The notes: generated by a model from the sequence alone, not told the origin. 64,000 nt of DNA from Bacteroidaceae bacterium (GCA_017472635.1 JAFUPU010000002.1:1-64000), one strand, 5' to 3'; positions 15,452 to 25,190 are shown, numbered from the stretch's first letter. Made by a program: numbers and translations.

Positions 15452-18316
15452 ATGAGAAACTATTGGTTGTTGATTTCGGTAAGTGTGTGGTTGATGGTGA
15501 CATCGGCATTGGCACAAAAGACTGAGCGCCTGTTCCTTTCTGGTACCGGATCTGATGATACACGTACATGGGACTTCCGTTGTTCGGAAGGTATGAATTC
15601 AGGAAAGTGGAAAAAGATAGAGGTTCCTTCGTGTTGGGAACAACAAGGGTTTGGTGCATATACTTATGGGAGGTATTACAAAGTAAAAGGTGCCAAACCT
15701 GCAAGTGAAACCGGAGAGTATCGTACCTCTTTTAAAGTACCGGAAGGATGGGGAGAGAAGCGCGTCTTCATTGTGTTTGAAGGCGTGATGACTGATGCGG
15801 AGGTATGGATAAACGGGCAAAGTGCCGGTCCTGTCCATCAAGGTGGATTTTGCCAGTTTGAATATGAGGTTACCGACTTGCTTCTGCCTGGAAAGAAAAA
15901 TAAATTAGAGGTGATGGTTCACAAAGAATCAGCAAACAAGTCGGTAAACTCGGCAGAACGGATGGCAGACTGGTGGCTCTTTGGAGGAATCTATCGTCCT
16001 GTCTATTTGAAGGCTTTTCCACAGAGCCATATCAGTCATGTGGCTGTTGACCCCCGTATGGATGGTACGCTGAATGCAGAACTGCTTTTAGAAGGAATCA
16101 AGAATGGGACGACGTTAAAAATGGAACTTTGTGAAGCGCCTTCGATGATGAATGGAGGAAAGGAGGGAGAAGAGACACAGGTGCGTATGTTGTCGTTGAC
16201 TAATGATCAAAAGCAACAAGTGCAGGTCTGTTGGGAAGGAGTAAAACCATGGAATCCGGAGCATCCCAATCTTTATAATCTCACGTTGACATTATGTGCT
16301 GCCGATGGAAAAGCATTACATCAAGTGACCGAACGTATCGGATTCCGCACAGTGGAGTTTCGTCGGCACGATGGTATATATATAAATAATGTACGCGCGA
16401 TAGCCAAAGGTACCAACCGACATTCTTTTCACCCCGAGAGTGGACGCACGACCTCAAAGGCATTGAGTTTGCAAGATGCTATGCTCATTAAAGAGATGAA
16501 CATGAATGCGGTGCGTTCGCATTACCCTCCAGACAATCATTTCTTGGATGTGTGTGACTCGTTAGGTCTGCTCTATCTTAATGAGCTGCCTGGGTGGCAG
16601 ACCCGGTATGACGACACAACCGCGATAAAACTGTTGCGTGAGATGGTGATGCGCGATGTCAATCATCCCTGCCTCTATTTGTGGAGCAATGGAAATGAGG
16701 GAGGATGGAATACCTCTGTAGATAAACGGTTTGCAGATTTTGACCCGCAGAAAAGACATGTTGTGCACCCTTGGGCTGATTTTGACGGATTTGACACAAA
16801 CCATTATCCGGCTTACCAGACCGGTCCTTATCGGCTTGCCAACGGACACAATGTGTTTATGCCTACCGAATTTATGCACGGATTGTATGACCGTGGACAT
16901 GGTGCAGGTCTGGATGATTTCTGGGAGAGTTATTCACGTAATCCCCTTTTTGCTGGAGGATATCTGTGGTGTTATGTCGATGAGGCTGTGAAGCGGACCG
17001 ACAAAGCCGGGGTGTTGGATAGCGATGGTCGTAACGGACCTGATGGTATTGTTGGTGCTTATCGTGAGAAAGAGGGAAGTTTCTTTACAGTACGTGAGGT
17101 TTGGTCCCCCATTCGCATCGAACGTTTGCATGTCACTCCCTCTTTTGATGGAAGGGTGATGGTTGAAAATGCCTTTTTATATACCTCGTTGGCTGATTGT
17201 CGGATGGGTTATGCAACCTATAAGGTGATTTCACCATTGAGTCAAGAGGGAGATCCAGTTTCTATGTTGCTCCACCAGGGTGAAGTGAAACTTCCGGCTA
17301 TATCTCCGGGAGAACGTGGGTGGGCGGCATTTGAACTGCCTGAAAGGTTCTTTGATGGTGATGTGTTGCAATTGATGGCAATAGACCATCATGGTGATAC
17401 CGTATGTCAATGGTCTGCTCCGATAAAGCGGGCAGAGAAATATATCGTCCGGTTGCCATCGGGACAATCAGGGGTTGGTGCTTCAGTAAAGATGGAAGAG
17501 GGGCGTGCCATCCTTTCAGCAAAGGATGTTGCGGCTACATTTGATATGCAAGAAGGTTTATTGCTCTCTTTGGTGAGTGGAGGAAAAGAGATTGCTTTCA
17601 ACAATGGTCCGCGTCCAGTAGGAATAAAAGCGGAATTGATAGGCAGTTATGCCCGGATGGAAGGTGATGTGGCACTTTTTGTAGCCAAGTATCGGGGAGG
17701 TATAGACAGTATTGCATGGCGTATGACTCCTGATGGATTGTTGAATATGCAGGCTGTCTTGCTCAATAGTGAGAATGGTAAGCGCTATAAGGGTGCGTTT
17801 GTGGATGCCGGAGGTGCTAAGAATTTGGGGTTGACTTTCTCGTATCCCGAGGAACAAGCCGAAGGTATGACTTGGTTGGGACGTGGTCCTTATCGCGTAT
17901 GGAAGAATCGGGTGAAGGGAACCCAATTCGGTTTGCATAGCAAGAAATACAACAATACCATCACGGGTGAGTATGGCGAAGGGGCTTCTCCGATTATCTA
18001 CCCTGAATTTAAAGTGTATCATGCCGAAATTTATTGGGCGAGCATCGAGTCTGATTCTATGCCATTTGAAATCTATAGTGCAACCGAAGGGCTTTATTTG
18101 CATCTGTTCACACCGCGTGAACCTGTGCATATCGGCAACAATGACAATACGATGGAGCCTTGGCCTGAGGGGAACGTCTCTTTCTTGCTTGAGATTCCAG
18201 CCATGCGGTCGTATAAACCAATCAGTCAGTTGGGACCCCGTAGTCAACCATCAAACGTGCGTATCAAGCAGGGTGATGAAGGGTTCTGTATGGATGTGTG
18301 GATGGATTTCAGATGA
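15452..18316 (+). CDS. Exported glycoside hydrolase family 2 (beta-galactosidase-like)
   Basis: 954 residues with a signal peptide (after ALA, about residue 23). Domain order: sugar-binding jelly roll (WINGQSAG, residues about 115-122), immunoglobulin-like domain, TIM barrel starting at AIAKGTNRHSFHPESG, and a C-terminal beta-galactosidase small-chain-like domain (TWLGRGPY). The acid/base Glu lies in NGNEGGWN and the probable nucleophile Glu in PTEFMHG. GH2 enzymes cleave beta-galactosides, beta-glucuronides or beta-mannosides; the sequence does not fix the substrate, although the small-chain domain favours beta-galactosidase. It precedes the T9SS genes but has no C-terminal T9SS sorting domain. 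Confidence 0.9.
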   Translation: MRNYWLLISVSVWLMVTSALAQKTERLFLSGTGSDDTRTWDFRCSEGMNSGKWKKIEVPSCWEQQGFGAYTYGRYYKVKGAKPASETGEYRTSFKVPEGWGEKRVFIVFEGVMTDAEVWINGQSAGPVHQGGFCQFEYEVTDLLLPGKKNKLEVMVHKESANKSVNSAERMADWWLFGGIYRPVYLKAFPQSHISHVAVDPRMDGTLNAELLLEGIKNGTTLKMELCEAPSMMNGGKEGEETQVRMLSLTNDQKQQVQVCWEGVKPWNPEHPNLYNLTLTLCAADGKALHQVTERIGFRTVEFRRHDGIYINNVRAIAKGTNRHSFHPESGRTTSKALSLQDAMLIKEMNMNAVRSHYPPDNHFLDVCDSLGLLYLNELPGWQTRYDDTTAIKLLREMVMRDVNHPCLYLWSNGNEGGWNTSVDKRFADFDPQKRHVVHPWADFDGFDTNHYPAYQTGPYRLANGHNVFMPTEFMHGLYDRGHGAGLDDFWESYSRNPLFAGGYLWCYVDEAVKRTDKAGVLDSDGRNGPDGIVGAYREKEGSFFTVREVWSPIRIERLHVTPSFDGRVMVENAFLYTSLADCRMGYATYKVISPLSQEGDPVSMLLHQGEVKLPAISPGERGWAAFELPERFFDGDVLQLMAIDHHGDTVCQWSAPIKRAEKYIVRLPSGQSGVGASVKMEEGRAILSAKDVAATFDMQEGLLLSLVSGGKEIAFNNGPRPVGIKAELIGSYARMEGDVALFVAKYRGGIDSIAWRMTPDGLLNMQAVLLNSENGKRYKGAFVDAGGAKNLGLTFSYPEEQAEGMTWLGRGPYRVWKNRVKGTQFGLHSKKYNNTITGEYGEGASPIIYPEFKVYHAEIYWASIESDSMPFEIYSATEGLYLHLFTPREPVHIGNNDNTMEPWPEGNVSFLLEIPAMRSYKPISQLGPRSQPSNVRIKQGDEGFCMDVWMDFR

Positions 18317-18369
18317 TAAAAAAGGCGGATAGATAGAATAAAATCCTTTTTTTAACGTTTTTGTAGTTG

Positions 18370-19323
18370 ATGAGGAATAAGATACTCCTATTGGTGTTGA
18401 TGTCTTTGCTCTGTTGGGGACGGGCGAAGGCACAGTTTGATGCGCAATTCGGTCAGTATTGGGCTTTGGAGTCTTATTATAACCCTGCAGGCATCGGGTT
18501 GTCAGGAAAACTAAACTTGTGTGGTTCTTATAGTTCCCAACTGACTGGGTTTAAGCGCTCGCCACAGACTATGTATTTTGGGGCAGATATGCCGCTTGTG
18601 TTTTTCAATGAACGCCATAACATAGGTTTGAGCCTTTTCAATGAAACTATAGGACTTTTCACCAACCAACGTTTTGCGTTCCAATATGCTTATCGTACCC
18701 GTTTGTTTGGAGGACGTATCAGCGGAGGCATTCAGTTGGGATTGTTGAGTGAGGGATTTGATGGGAGTAAGGTAGACTTTGGTGAGGCTGAAGGTTCAGC
18801 AGAAAGTGATCCGGCATTCCCTACGTCTGATGCAACGGGTTCAGGGCTTGATATTGGAGTCGGAATACATTATGTACACCGCTATTTTTCGGTTGGTATT
18901 TCAGTTTCACATCTCAATTCTCCCGAGATATTGTTGAATGAAACGAATGAATTTCAGATAAATCCCACCTATTATTTCATGGGTGAAGGCAATATTCGGT
19001 TGCGAAATCCGTTACTTTCCATACAGCCCTCTTTGATGCTACAGAGTGATGGGGTAGGGTGGCGTGCCGACATTACGGGGCGTTTGACTTATACCAACGA
19101 TGGAAAACAGTATTATGGAGGGCTTGGGTATAGTCCGGGTATCTCGTGCAGTGTCTTGTTGGGATGTCTGTTTCAAGGAGTCAATTTCGGATATGCCTAT
19201 GAGTTGTTTACCAGCGAGATAGGGATTGCTAATGGAAACCATAATCTCTTCATTGGCTATCAGATGGACTTGGACTTCTTTAAAAAAGGAAAAAACAAAC
19301 ACAAGAGTGTAAGAATCTTGTAG
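18370..19323 (+). CDS. porP: T9SS outer-membrane protein PorP/SprF family
   Basis: 317 residues with a signal peptide (after AKA). The mature start FDAQFGQYWALESYYNPAGIG is the hallmark of PorP/SprF proteins (Q-F-Q/G-Y-x-x-x-x-x-x-NPA). The rest is an outer-membrane barrel with Gly/Tyr-rich strands. PorP proteins anchor T9SS substrates or interact with PorKN/PorE at the outer membrane. ATG at 18370 is preferred over an overlapping TTG at 18367. It stands 21 nt before porK, giving the gene order porP-K-L-M-N known from Porphyromonas gingivalis. Confidence 0.93.
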   Translation: MRNKILLLVLMSLLCWGRAKAQFDAQFGQYWALESYYNPAGIGLSGKLNLCGSYSSQLTGFKRSPQTMYFGADMPLVFFNERHNIGLSLFNETIGLFTNQRFAFQYAYRTRLFGGRISGGIQLGLLSEGFDGSKVDFGEAEGSAESDPAFPTSDATGSGLDIGVGIHYVHRYFSVGISVSHLNSPEILLNETNEFQINPTYYFMGEGNIRLRNPLLSIQPSLMLQSDGVGWRADITGRLTYTNDGKQYYGGLGYSPGISCSVLLGCLFQGVNFGYAYELFTSEIGIANGNHNLFIGYQMDLDFFKKGKNKHKSVRIL

Positions 19324-19344
19324 AAAAGAGAAAATAACCAAAAT

Positions 19345-20781
19345 ATGAAAAAGGGAATTATCATTTTAAGTATGCTTGCAGTAGTGCTGCTCTCATCGTG
19401 TATGGGGTCAGGACGTAACGCCATGGCATCTGGAGGCGAACTGACCGGAGTAAGTGGTACAAGCATGAGTGAACCCACACCATATGGCATGACCTTGATA
19501 GAACGCGGCTCGCTGAAAGTGGGTGTTGAGGAAAACGACAGTCTTTGGGGAACCATTATCCCAACGAAAGAGATTTCTGTAGATGCTTTCTGGATGGATG
19601 AAACGGAAGTGACGAATGCTGAGTACAGGCAGTTTGTATATTGGGTGCGCGATTCTATTATCCGTGAGCGTCTGGCTGACCCCGCCTATGGTGGTGATGA
19701 AACTTATAAGATTGAAGAAGACAAGTATGGAGAGCCTATTACTCCGCATCTTAACTGGAAAAAGGCAATTCCTTGGAAGAAACCTACTGAGGATGAATTG
19801 CGTGCCATAGAGAGTGTATATAAGATACACCCTATTGATGGTACCCGCATGTTGGATGCCAGTCAGATGAACTATCGTTATGAAGTGTTTGATTATGTGC
19901 AGGCCGCATTGCGCAAAAATCGGATTAATCCCAGCGAACGGAATAGAAATACCGATGTGCAAGTCGACCCTGAAGAAGTGGTGATGATATCAAAAGATAC
20001 TGCCTACATTGATGAAGACGGACGTATTGTACGTGAAACCATTACGCGTCCACTTAGTGGTTTGCATGATTTCTTGCATACCTATATTGTAAATATCTAT
20101 CCCGACACTACTTGTTGGGTAAATGATTTCAATAATGCCAACAACGAGGCTTATATGCGCCTCTATTTCAATCATCCGAACTATAGTGATTATCCTGTGG
20201 TGGGTGTTAGTTGGGAGCAGGCGAATGCATTTTGTGCATGGCGTACTGATTTCTTGTTGCGCGGTTTGGGAAGAAATGCCCGTTATATCCAACGTTACCG
20301 TTTGCCGACGGAGGTTGAATGGGAATATGCAGCCCGTGGAAGAGAGGGCAATCCTTTCCCTTGGAAAAGTCAGAATTCGAAGAATGAAGATGGCTGTTTC
20401 TTTGCAAACTTCAAGCCCGATCGTGGAAACTATACTAAAGATGGTAATCTGATAACATCGCGTGTAAAGACCTATGATGCCAATTCCAATGGTCTGTATG
20501 ACATGGCAGGAAATGTGGCAGAGTGGACATCGACGGTCTACACCGAAGCAGGTGTTTTGTCGATGAGTGACGTGAACCCGAGCCTTGAATATAATGCGGC
20601 TAAAGAAGACCCCTACAACATGAAGAAAAAGAGTGTGCGTGGTGGTTCGTGGAAAGATCCTGAAACTTTTATCCGTTCAGCATGGCGTACCTATGAGTAT
20701 CAGAATGAAACCCGTTCATACATCGGATTCCGTTGTGTACGCACACAAGTGGGAAACAGTAATAAAAAACAAAAAAGATAA
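19345..20781 (+). CDS. porK: T9SS ring lipoprotein PorK/GldK
   Basis: 478 residues. Lipobox LLSSC with Cys at about residue 19. The protein has the formylglycine-generating-enzyme (sulfatase-modifying factor) fold: DAFWMDETEVTNAEYRQF, VVGVSWEQANAFCAWR, YRLPTEVEWEYAARG, NGLYDMAGNVAEWT and SVRGGSWKDP, in the usual order. In T9SS this fold has a structural rather than enzymatic role: PorK with PorN forms the large ring under the outer membrane. Length agrees with GldK/PorK. Lies between porP and porL. Confidence 0.95.
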   Translation: MKKGIIILSMLAVVLLSSCMGSGRNAMASGGELTGVSGTSMSEPTPYGMTLIERGSLKVGVEENDSLWGTIIPTKEISVDAFWMDETEVTNAEYRQFVYWVRDSIIRERLADPAYGGDETYKIEEDKYGEPITPHLNWKKAIPWKKPTEDELRAIESVYKIHPIDGTRMLDASQMNYRYEVFDYVQAALRKNRINPSERNRNTDVQVDPEEVVMISKDTAYIDEDGRIVRETITRPLSGLHDFLHTYIVNIYPDTTCWVNDFNNANNEAYMRLYFNHPNYSDYPVVGVSWEQANAFCAWRTDFLLRGLGRNARYIQRYRLPTEVEWEYAARGREGNPFPWKSQNSKNEDGCFFANFKPDRGNYTKDGNLITSRVKTYDANSNGLYDMAGNVAEWTSTVYTEAGVLSMSDVNPSLEYNAAKEDPYNMKKKSVRGGSWKDPETFIRSAWRTYEYQNETRSYIGFRCVRTQVGNSNKKQKR

Positions 20782-20868
20782 TAAACTATAGTCTTGTGTG
20801 TTATTGGATTCCTCAAAACAGTAAATAGTGAAGAGGGTAAAACGCAAGAATTTTAAAACTCAAATAAT

Positions 20869-21705
20869 ATGGCAGGTATTAAGCAGCTCAATTTTTTGGC
20901 TAAGATACAACGTTGGTTAAATAGCGTTTCTGGTAAGACATTCATGAACTACGCCTACAGCTGGGGAGCAGCTGTGGTTGTGTTGGGTGCCTTGTTTAAG
21001 ATTACCCACTTGCCGGGAGGTGATATCATGTTGTTTATCGGTATGGGTACCGAGGTGTTTGTCTTCTTTATCTCAGGTTTCGACCGTCCGTTTGATGCCG
21101 AATTGCAACGTGAGATTGCTGAAGTTGATGCAGCAGAGAGGGAACTCTCAGGTGACAATGTATCCGGTGGAAGCGGTGTTGTTGGCGGAGGCACCGTCAT
21201 TATTTCAGGTGGCGGTGGTGCAGTCGTAGGCGGTGGTACTCCTGTAGGAGGCAATGTGTCTGTTGCCGCAGTTGCTGGAGAGGTTCCGGAAGATATGGCT
21301 TCTATGACTGGTGGTGCAAGTGGTCCGGTTGTTTTGGGTGGCAGCGGTGGTAGCTACGTAGGCGGTCCCGTTGGCGGACAACCTTTCACTACTGAGATGG
21401 AAGAGGCTACAGCCAAGTATGTAGAGCAGTTGCAGAAACTTACCGAAACACTTGAAAAGGTATCAAAGCAAGCTGAACTGATGACTGGTGAGACCGAAGA
21501 GATGACCGTGATGAACCGTAATATCACAGGCATCAATGCCATGTACGAGTTGCAGTTCCGTACTGTCAGTGCACAGATGGCAACGATTGACCAGATTAAC
21601 GAAGAAAACCGCAAGATGGTAAAACGTATTGAAGAGCTCAATGCGGTATATACCCGTATGCTGGAGGCAATGACTACAAACATGAACATGAATCTGAAGG
21701 CATAA
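20869..21705 (+). CDS. porL: T9SS inner-membrane motor protein PorL/GldL
   Basis: 278 residues without signal peptide. Two membrane helices lie at about residues 31-49 (AAVVVLGALFKI) and 56-74 (MLFIGMGTEVFVFFISGF), with the conserved acidic residue in the second that takes part in proton-driven rotation. After FDRPFDAELQREIAEVDAAE comes an unusually glycine- and valine-rich linker (about residues 100-170), then a coiled coil (VEQLQKLTETLEKVSKQAE). PorL and PorM make the proton-powered motor of T9SS. 42 nt separate it from porM. Confidence 0.95.
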   Translation: MAGIKQLNFLAKIQRWLNSVSGKTFMNYAYSWGAAVVVLGALFKITHLPGGDIMLFIGMGTEVFVFFISGFDRPFDAELQREIAEVDAAERELSGDNVSGGSGVVGGGTVIISGGGGAVVGGGTPVGGNVSVAAVAGEVPEDMASMTGGASGPVVLGGSGGSYVGGPVGGQPFTTEMEEATAKYVEQLQKLTETLEKVSKQAELMTGETEEMTVMNRNITGINAMYELQFRTVSAQMATIDQINEENRKMVKRIEELNAVYTRMLEAMTTNMNMNLKA

Positions 21706-21747
21706 AGCAGGGCTTTAGGCTTTAATTCTTAACTTTTAGATTTACCT

Positions 21748-23316
21748 ATGGCAGGAAATAATCATAGAGAAAGCCCACGTCAGAAGATGATCAATCTGAT
21801 GTATCTGGTGTTGCTGGCTATGTTGGCATTGAATGTCTCTTCAGATGTGCTCAACGGATTTTCGTTGGTCGATGAGAGTCTGAATCGTTCGACCAACAAT
21901 GCATCTGTGCAGAATCAGACCATCTATAGCAATTTTGCCGAATATATGGAGAAAAACCCTGAGAAGGTGGGCGAATGGCATGAGCGGGCTCAATATGTGA
22001 AAAGCATTTCAGACTCTTTATATAATTTGGCTGAAGAGTTGAAAGAACGCATCGTGCATAGATCAGATGGCGATGATGGAGATGTGAGAAATATAGAAAA
22101 CAAAGAGGACTTGGATGCTGCAACTACAGTCATGTTGTCACCTGTAAGTGGAAGAGGAGGAGAAGTGTATGATGACATCAACCATTATCGTGAAGAGATT
22201 TTGAAGATGGTAACCGACACTATCAAGCGTAGGATTATCAACGACAATCTCAGCACTGAGGTGCCCAAGCGTGGATTGTTGCAAGGCAAGAATTGGCAGG
22301 AATATATGTTTGAAAATACACCGGTTGTGGCAGCTGTAACCTTGCTTACCAAGTTGCAGAACGATGTACGCTATGCCGAAGGCGAAGTGTTACATACCTT
22401 GGAAAACAATATTGATGTGGGCGACCTGCGTGTAAACGAAATCAATGCTTATGTTATTCCCAATTCGCAAAGCGTGGTGCGTGGGGGCAAATTTGCAGCT
22501 CAAATTATTTTGGCAGCTGTAGACTCTACACAACGACCGAAAATATTCATAGACGGAAAACCATTTGACTCAGAGACCGGATATTATGAGGCTATCTGTA
22601 ATGCTACCGGAGACTATACGTTAGACGGATATCTTGAACTTGACCATGGCAATGGAGAAGTGCTTCGTCGAGACTTTTCCCAAAAATATACAGTAGTAGA
22701 GCCTTCAGCAACCGTTTCGGCAACCTTGATGAATGTGCTTTATGCCGGATATGACAACCCTATCAGCATTTCAGTACCGGGAGTTCCTAACAACCGCATT
22801 CATGCAACGATGTCTAATGGTACCTTAAAACCTGTTGCCGGTGGATATATAGCTCGTCCGGCTACTATCGGGCAGGATGCCGAAATCACCGTTTCTGCAG
22901 AAATGGAGGGACGCACACAGGTTATGGCAAAACATGCATTCCGTGTACGTTCATTACCCGACCCGATGCCTTTCATCGAGTATACCGACCAGGATGGCAA
23001 TGTGAAACGTTACCGCGGTGGTGGGGCTGCTATTCTGAAAGGACAATTGTTGGCTTCTGAAGGTATAGTGGCTGCAATCGATGACGGATTGCTCAACATC
23101 GGTTTCCGGGTAATCAGTTTTGAAACCCTTTTCTTTGACAACATGGGTAATGCCGTACCCGAAGTGTCGGCAGGAGCCAGCTTCTCAGCTCGTCAGAAAG
23201 ACCTTTTCCGTAAGTTGTCACGCGGAAAGAGATTTTTTATCCGTGGTGTCAAAGCCGTAGGACCTGATGGAGTAGAACGTGAACTGACTTCGGTGCTTGA
23301 GGTGAAAGTACAATGA
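21748..23316 (+). CDS. porM: T9SS motor protein PorM/GldM
   Basis: 522 residues, the normal GldM/PorM length. The N-terminus MAGNNHRESPRQKMINLMY leads into a single membrane helix (YLVLLAMLALNVSSDVL) and then a long periplasmic region made of a helical bundle and beta domains that reach the PorKN ring. The C-terminal part (RGGGAAILKGQLLASEGI) matches the last GldM domain. With PorL it forms the rotary motor that powers T9SS export. Its stop overlaps the porN start by 4 nt (ATGA), implying translational coupling. Confidence 0.95.
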   Translation: MAGNNHRESPRQKMINLMYLVLLAMLALNVSSDVLNGFSLVDESLNRSTNNASVQNQTIYSNFAEYMEKNPEKVGEWHERAQYVKSISDSLYNLAEELKERIVHRSDGDDGDVRNIENKEDLDAATTVMLSPVSGRGGEVYDDINHYREEILKMVTDTIKRRIINDNLSTEVPKRGLLQGKNWQEYMFENTPVVAAVTLLTKLQNDVRYAEGEVLHTLENNIDVGDLRVNEINAYVIPNSQSVVRGGKFAAQIILAAVDSTQRPKIFIDGKPFDSETGYYEAICNATGDYTLDGYLELDHGNGEVLRRDFSQKYTVVEPSATVSATLMNVLYAGYDNPISISVPGVPNNRIHATMSNGTLKPVAGGYIARPATIGQDAEITVSAEMEGRTQVMAKHAFRVRSLPDPMPFIEYTDQDGNVKRYRGGGAAILKGQLLASEGIVAAIDDGLLNIGFRVISFETLFFDNMGNAVPEVSAGASFSARQKDLFRKLSRGKRFFIRGVKAVGPDGVERELTSVLEVKVQ

Positions 23317-24386
23317 TAAAAAAAGAAACAGCATATATGATGACGATGAAACGTATTTTATTCATAGCCATGGTGGCTTGTGTGTCATTGCAGACGATGG
23401 CACAGCCTCCTCGCAGACGTACACAAGAAAAAGAAGAGAAAAAGGAGAACAGCGCAGCAGTGGCGCTCTCCGAACGTGCCAAGTTGCAGTATAATGTGCG
23501 TACGCAGATGCCTGAAAATGTGGTATGGAAACGTGATGTATACCGCACATTGGACCTTGAAAAAGACCAAAATGCCGTGCTTTACTATCCGGTTGAGCCT
23601 ATGAATGGACAGATGAATCTTTTTACCTTGCTTTTCAAATTGTTATTGGATGACCAGATTCCTGCATATGAATATCGGCTGGATGGTACTGAAATTCTCA
23701 CTACCGACCAGCGCATCAAGGTAAAGGATGTACTTGACCGTTTTCATATCCTTTATGAAGAGAAGGACAAGAAGTTTGTTGTAGAAAACAGTGATATCCC
23801 CTCGTCTGAGGTGCTCAGCTATTACATCAAGGAGAGTTCGTTTTACGACCACCGTACAGCTACCTATCAGACTCGTGTGACTGCACTCTGCCCGGTGCTC
23901 CATCGCGATGACGGATTCTCTGAACAGGCAACACGTTATCCCATGTTTTGGATAAACTATGACGAGGTGTGTTCATATCTTGAGCAGATGGGGGTTATGA
24001 CCAGCAGTTACAACAATGCAACCAACATGAGCATCAACGACTTCTTTGTTACCCGTCGTTACAAAGGAGATATCTATAAGACTACCAACTTGCGCAATCT
24101 TACCATAGCCCAATATTGTCAGGGCGACAGTGCTATTGCCAAGGAGCAGAAAAAGATAGAAAGCCAGTTAGTGGCTTTCGAGCGCAACTTGTGGGAAAAA
24201 GATGAACCCGAAGTCGAAGAAGCTTCCGACTCTACCACTGTGACCAAGAAAGAGAAGAAAACCAGCCGTCGTGCATCGCGCAACAGAGAAAAAGAAGATG
24301 ACACAGAAAAGGTAGAGAAAAAGCAGAAGAAAGAGAAAAGCAGCTCTTCAGCGCCTCGTGTTTCAGTCCGTCGTCAACGTCGATAA
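23313..24386 (+). CDS. porN: T9SS ring protein PorN/GldN
   Basis: 357 residues. Exported: signal peptide MKRILFIAMVACVSLQTMA within the N-terminal part, with Met12 at 23346 as the likely true start; 23313 is the start that overlaps porM. Core motifs of GldN are present (VWKRDVYRTLDLEKDQNAVLYYP, IPSSEVLSYYIKE, DFFVTRRYKGDIYKT). The final 60 residues are a highly charged Lys/Glu/Arg tail that looks disordered and is longer than I expect for the family. PorN binds PorK to form the periplasmic ring. A strong terminator follows, closing the operon. Confidence 0.94.
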   Translation: MIKKETAYMMTMKRILFIAMVACVSLQTMAQPPRRRTQEKEEKKENSAAVALSERAKLQYNVRTQMPENVVWKRDVYRTLDLEKDQNAVLYYPVEPMNGQMNLFTLLFKLLLDDQIPAYEYRLDGTEILTTDQRIKVKDVLDRFHILYEEKDKKFVVENSDIPSSEVLSYYIKESSFYDHRTATYQTRVTALCPVLHRDDGFSEQATRYPMFWINYDEVCSYLEQMGVMTSSYNNATNMSINDFFVTRRYKGDIYKTTNLRNLTIAQYCQGDSAIAKEQKKIESQLVAFERNLWEKDEPEVEEASDSTTVTKKEKKTSRRASRNREKEDDTEKVEKKQKKEKSSSSAPRVSVRRQRR

Positions 24387-24422
24387 ATATAAATGTCTGA
24401 TAATTCAGCTGTTATTAAACTT

Positions 24423-24455
24423 AAAGAGGGTGTGATGCACCCTCTTTTTTTGTGT
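24423..24455 (+). terminator. Rho-independent terminator of the por operon
   Basis: AAAGAGGGTG / CACCCTCTTTTTTT stem-loop starting 36 nt after the porN stop. Confidence 0.88.
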
Positions 24456-24620
24456 GAATATTGCTGTTTCAAGATGCTTCCATTTACTTTGTATTTGCTG
24501 GTGGAAAGCCTATTCCAGATACTCCTTCCTTGAATTATGCTCTTGTTGGTTGATTTATAGATTTGTATATGTATAGAGCATATATTAAATATACTTGAAG
24601 AGTAATCTTCTTATGCCGTC

Positions 24621-24700
24621 TCACCCGAGTGATAGACCCTTATCACCCGGGTGATATATTCGCATCACCCAAGTGATAAACTCGTCTTACACGTGTGATA
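24621..24700. repeat. Four 14-bp palindromes at exact 22-bp spacing
   Basis: TCACCCGAGTGATA (24621), TCACCCGGGTGATA (24643), TCACCCAAGTGATA (24665) and TTACACGTGTGATA (24687). The outer TCAC/GTGA arms are kept while the centre varies between copies. The spacing equals about two DNA helix turns, so bound dimers would line up on one face. It lies between the por terminator and the promoter at 24936. Multi-site operator or small tandem repeat; no spacers and no cas genes, so not CRISPR. Confidence 0.75.
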
Positions 24701-24935
24701 CGATATTATAGAAGGGGATTTTTGCTGCCTTAAACCTGCCTGTCAGGCTATGCAAGCCTTATCTATAGTAGCAGCAGATGTCTTTTGCTGCGGATGTAAC
24801 GATATCCGGTCATCTTTTTGAATATTAATTCGATGAATGATATGCAAAATGAATAATCAGCCCAAAAAGGATACAAAGATTCAGGAGGGAAACGATTTTT
24901 AACACTCATTTTTCTCTTTATTCATATATTAAGAC

Positions 24936-24943
24936 TACTTTTG
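24936..24943 (+). promoter_or_regulatory. -7 promoter box TACTTTTG
   Basis: TAnnTTTG match 320 nt upstream of the next coding start; it marks the 5' end of the structured region at 24950-25190. Confidence 0.55.
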
Positions 24944-24949
24944 CGAATA

Positions 24950-25190
24950 ATTAGCCTATAGTGGTGGGCTAAAACTGACATTGCGGAAAAGATATAGCGT
25001 TTGCTATTATTCTATATCGTCGTTGAAACTTAGGAACTTTCAAAGATTATACGGTAAGAATAAGATGGCAGATGCCTGCGCATAGCGCAGGTGCATCTTG
25101 TTACTTTGTATAATCGGGTATCCTAAGACCTCAACGACGAAGGGCATAAAAGGTGTGCTTGCGCTTCTTTTATATGTCTGAGGCTTAGGA
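24950..25190 (+). ncRNA. Rod-shaped structured RNA or leader (6S-like shape)
   Basis: After the promoter box come a small hairpin TTAGCC/GGCTAA (24952-24971) and a long rod: CGTCGTTGA (25018-25026) pairs with TCAACGACG (25131-25139), TTAGGA (25030-25035) with TCCTAA (25121-25126), GATTATAC (25045-25052) with GTATAATC (25108-25115), GTAA with TTAC, AAGATG (25062-25067) with CATCTT (25094-25099), and a cap TGCGC-ATA-GCGCA. A rod with a central internal loop recalls 6S RNA, but I cannot confirm the family. It may instead be the 5' leader of the envelope operon starting at 25266. Confidence 0.6.

Noticed and set aside
15452..24386. T9SS cargo proteins among the neighbours
   Set aside because: None of the exported proteins near porPKLMN shows the C-terminal sorting-domain pattern.
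24621..24700. CRISPR array
   Set aside because: The period is 22 bp with 8-bp gaps, too short for spacers, and no cas genes are near.
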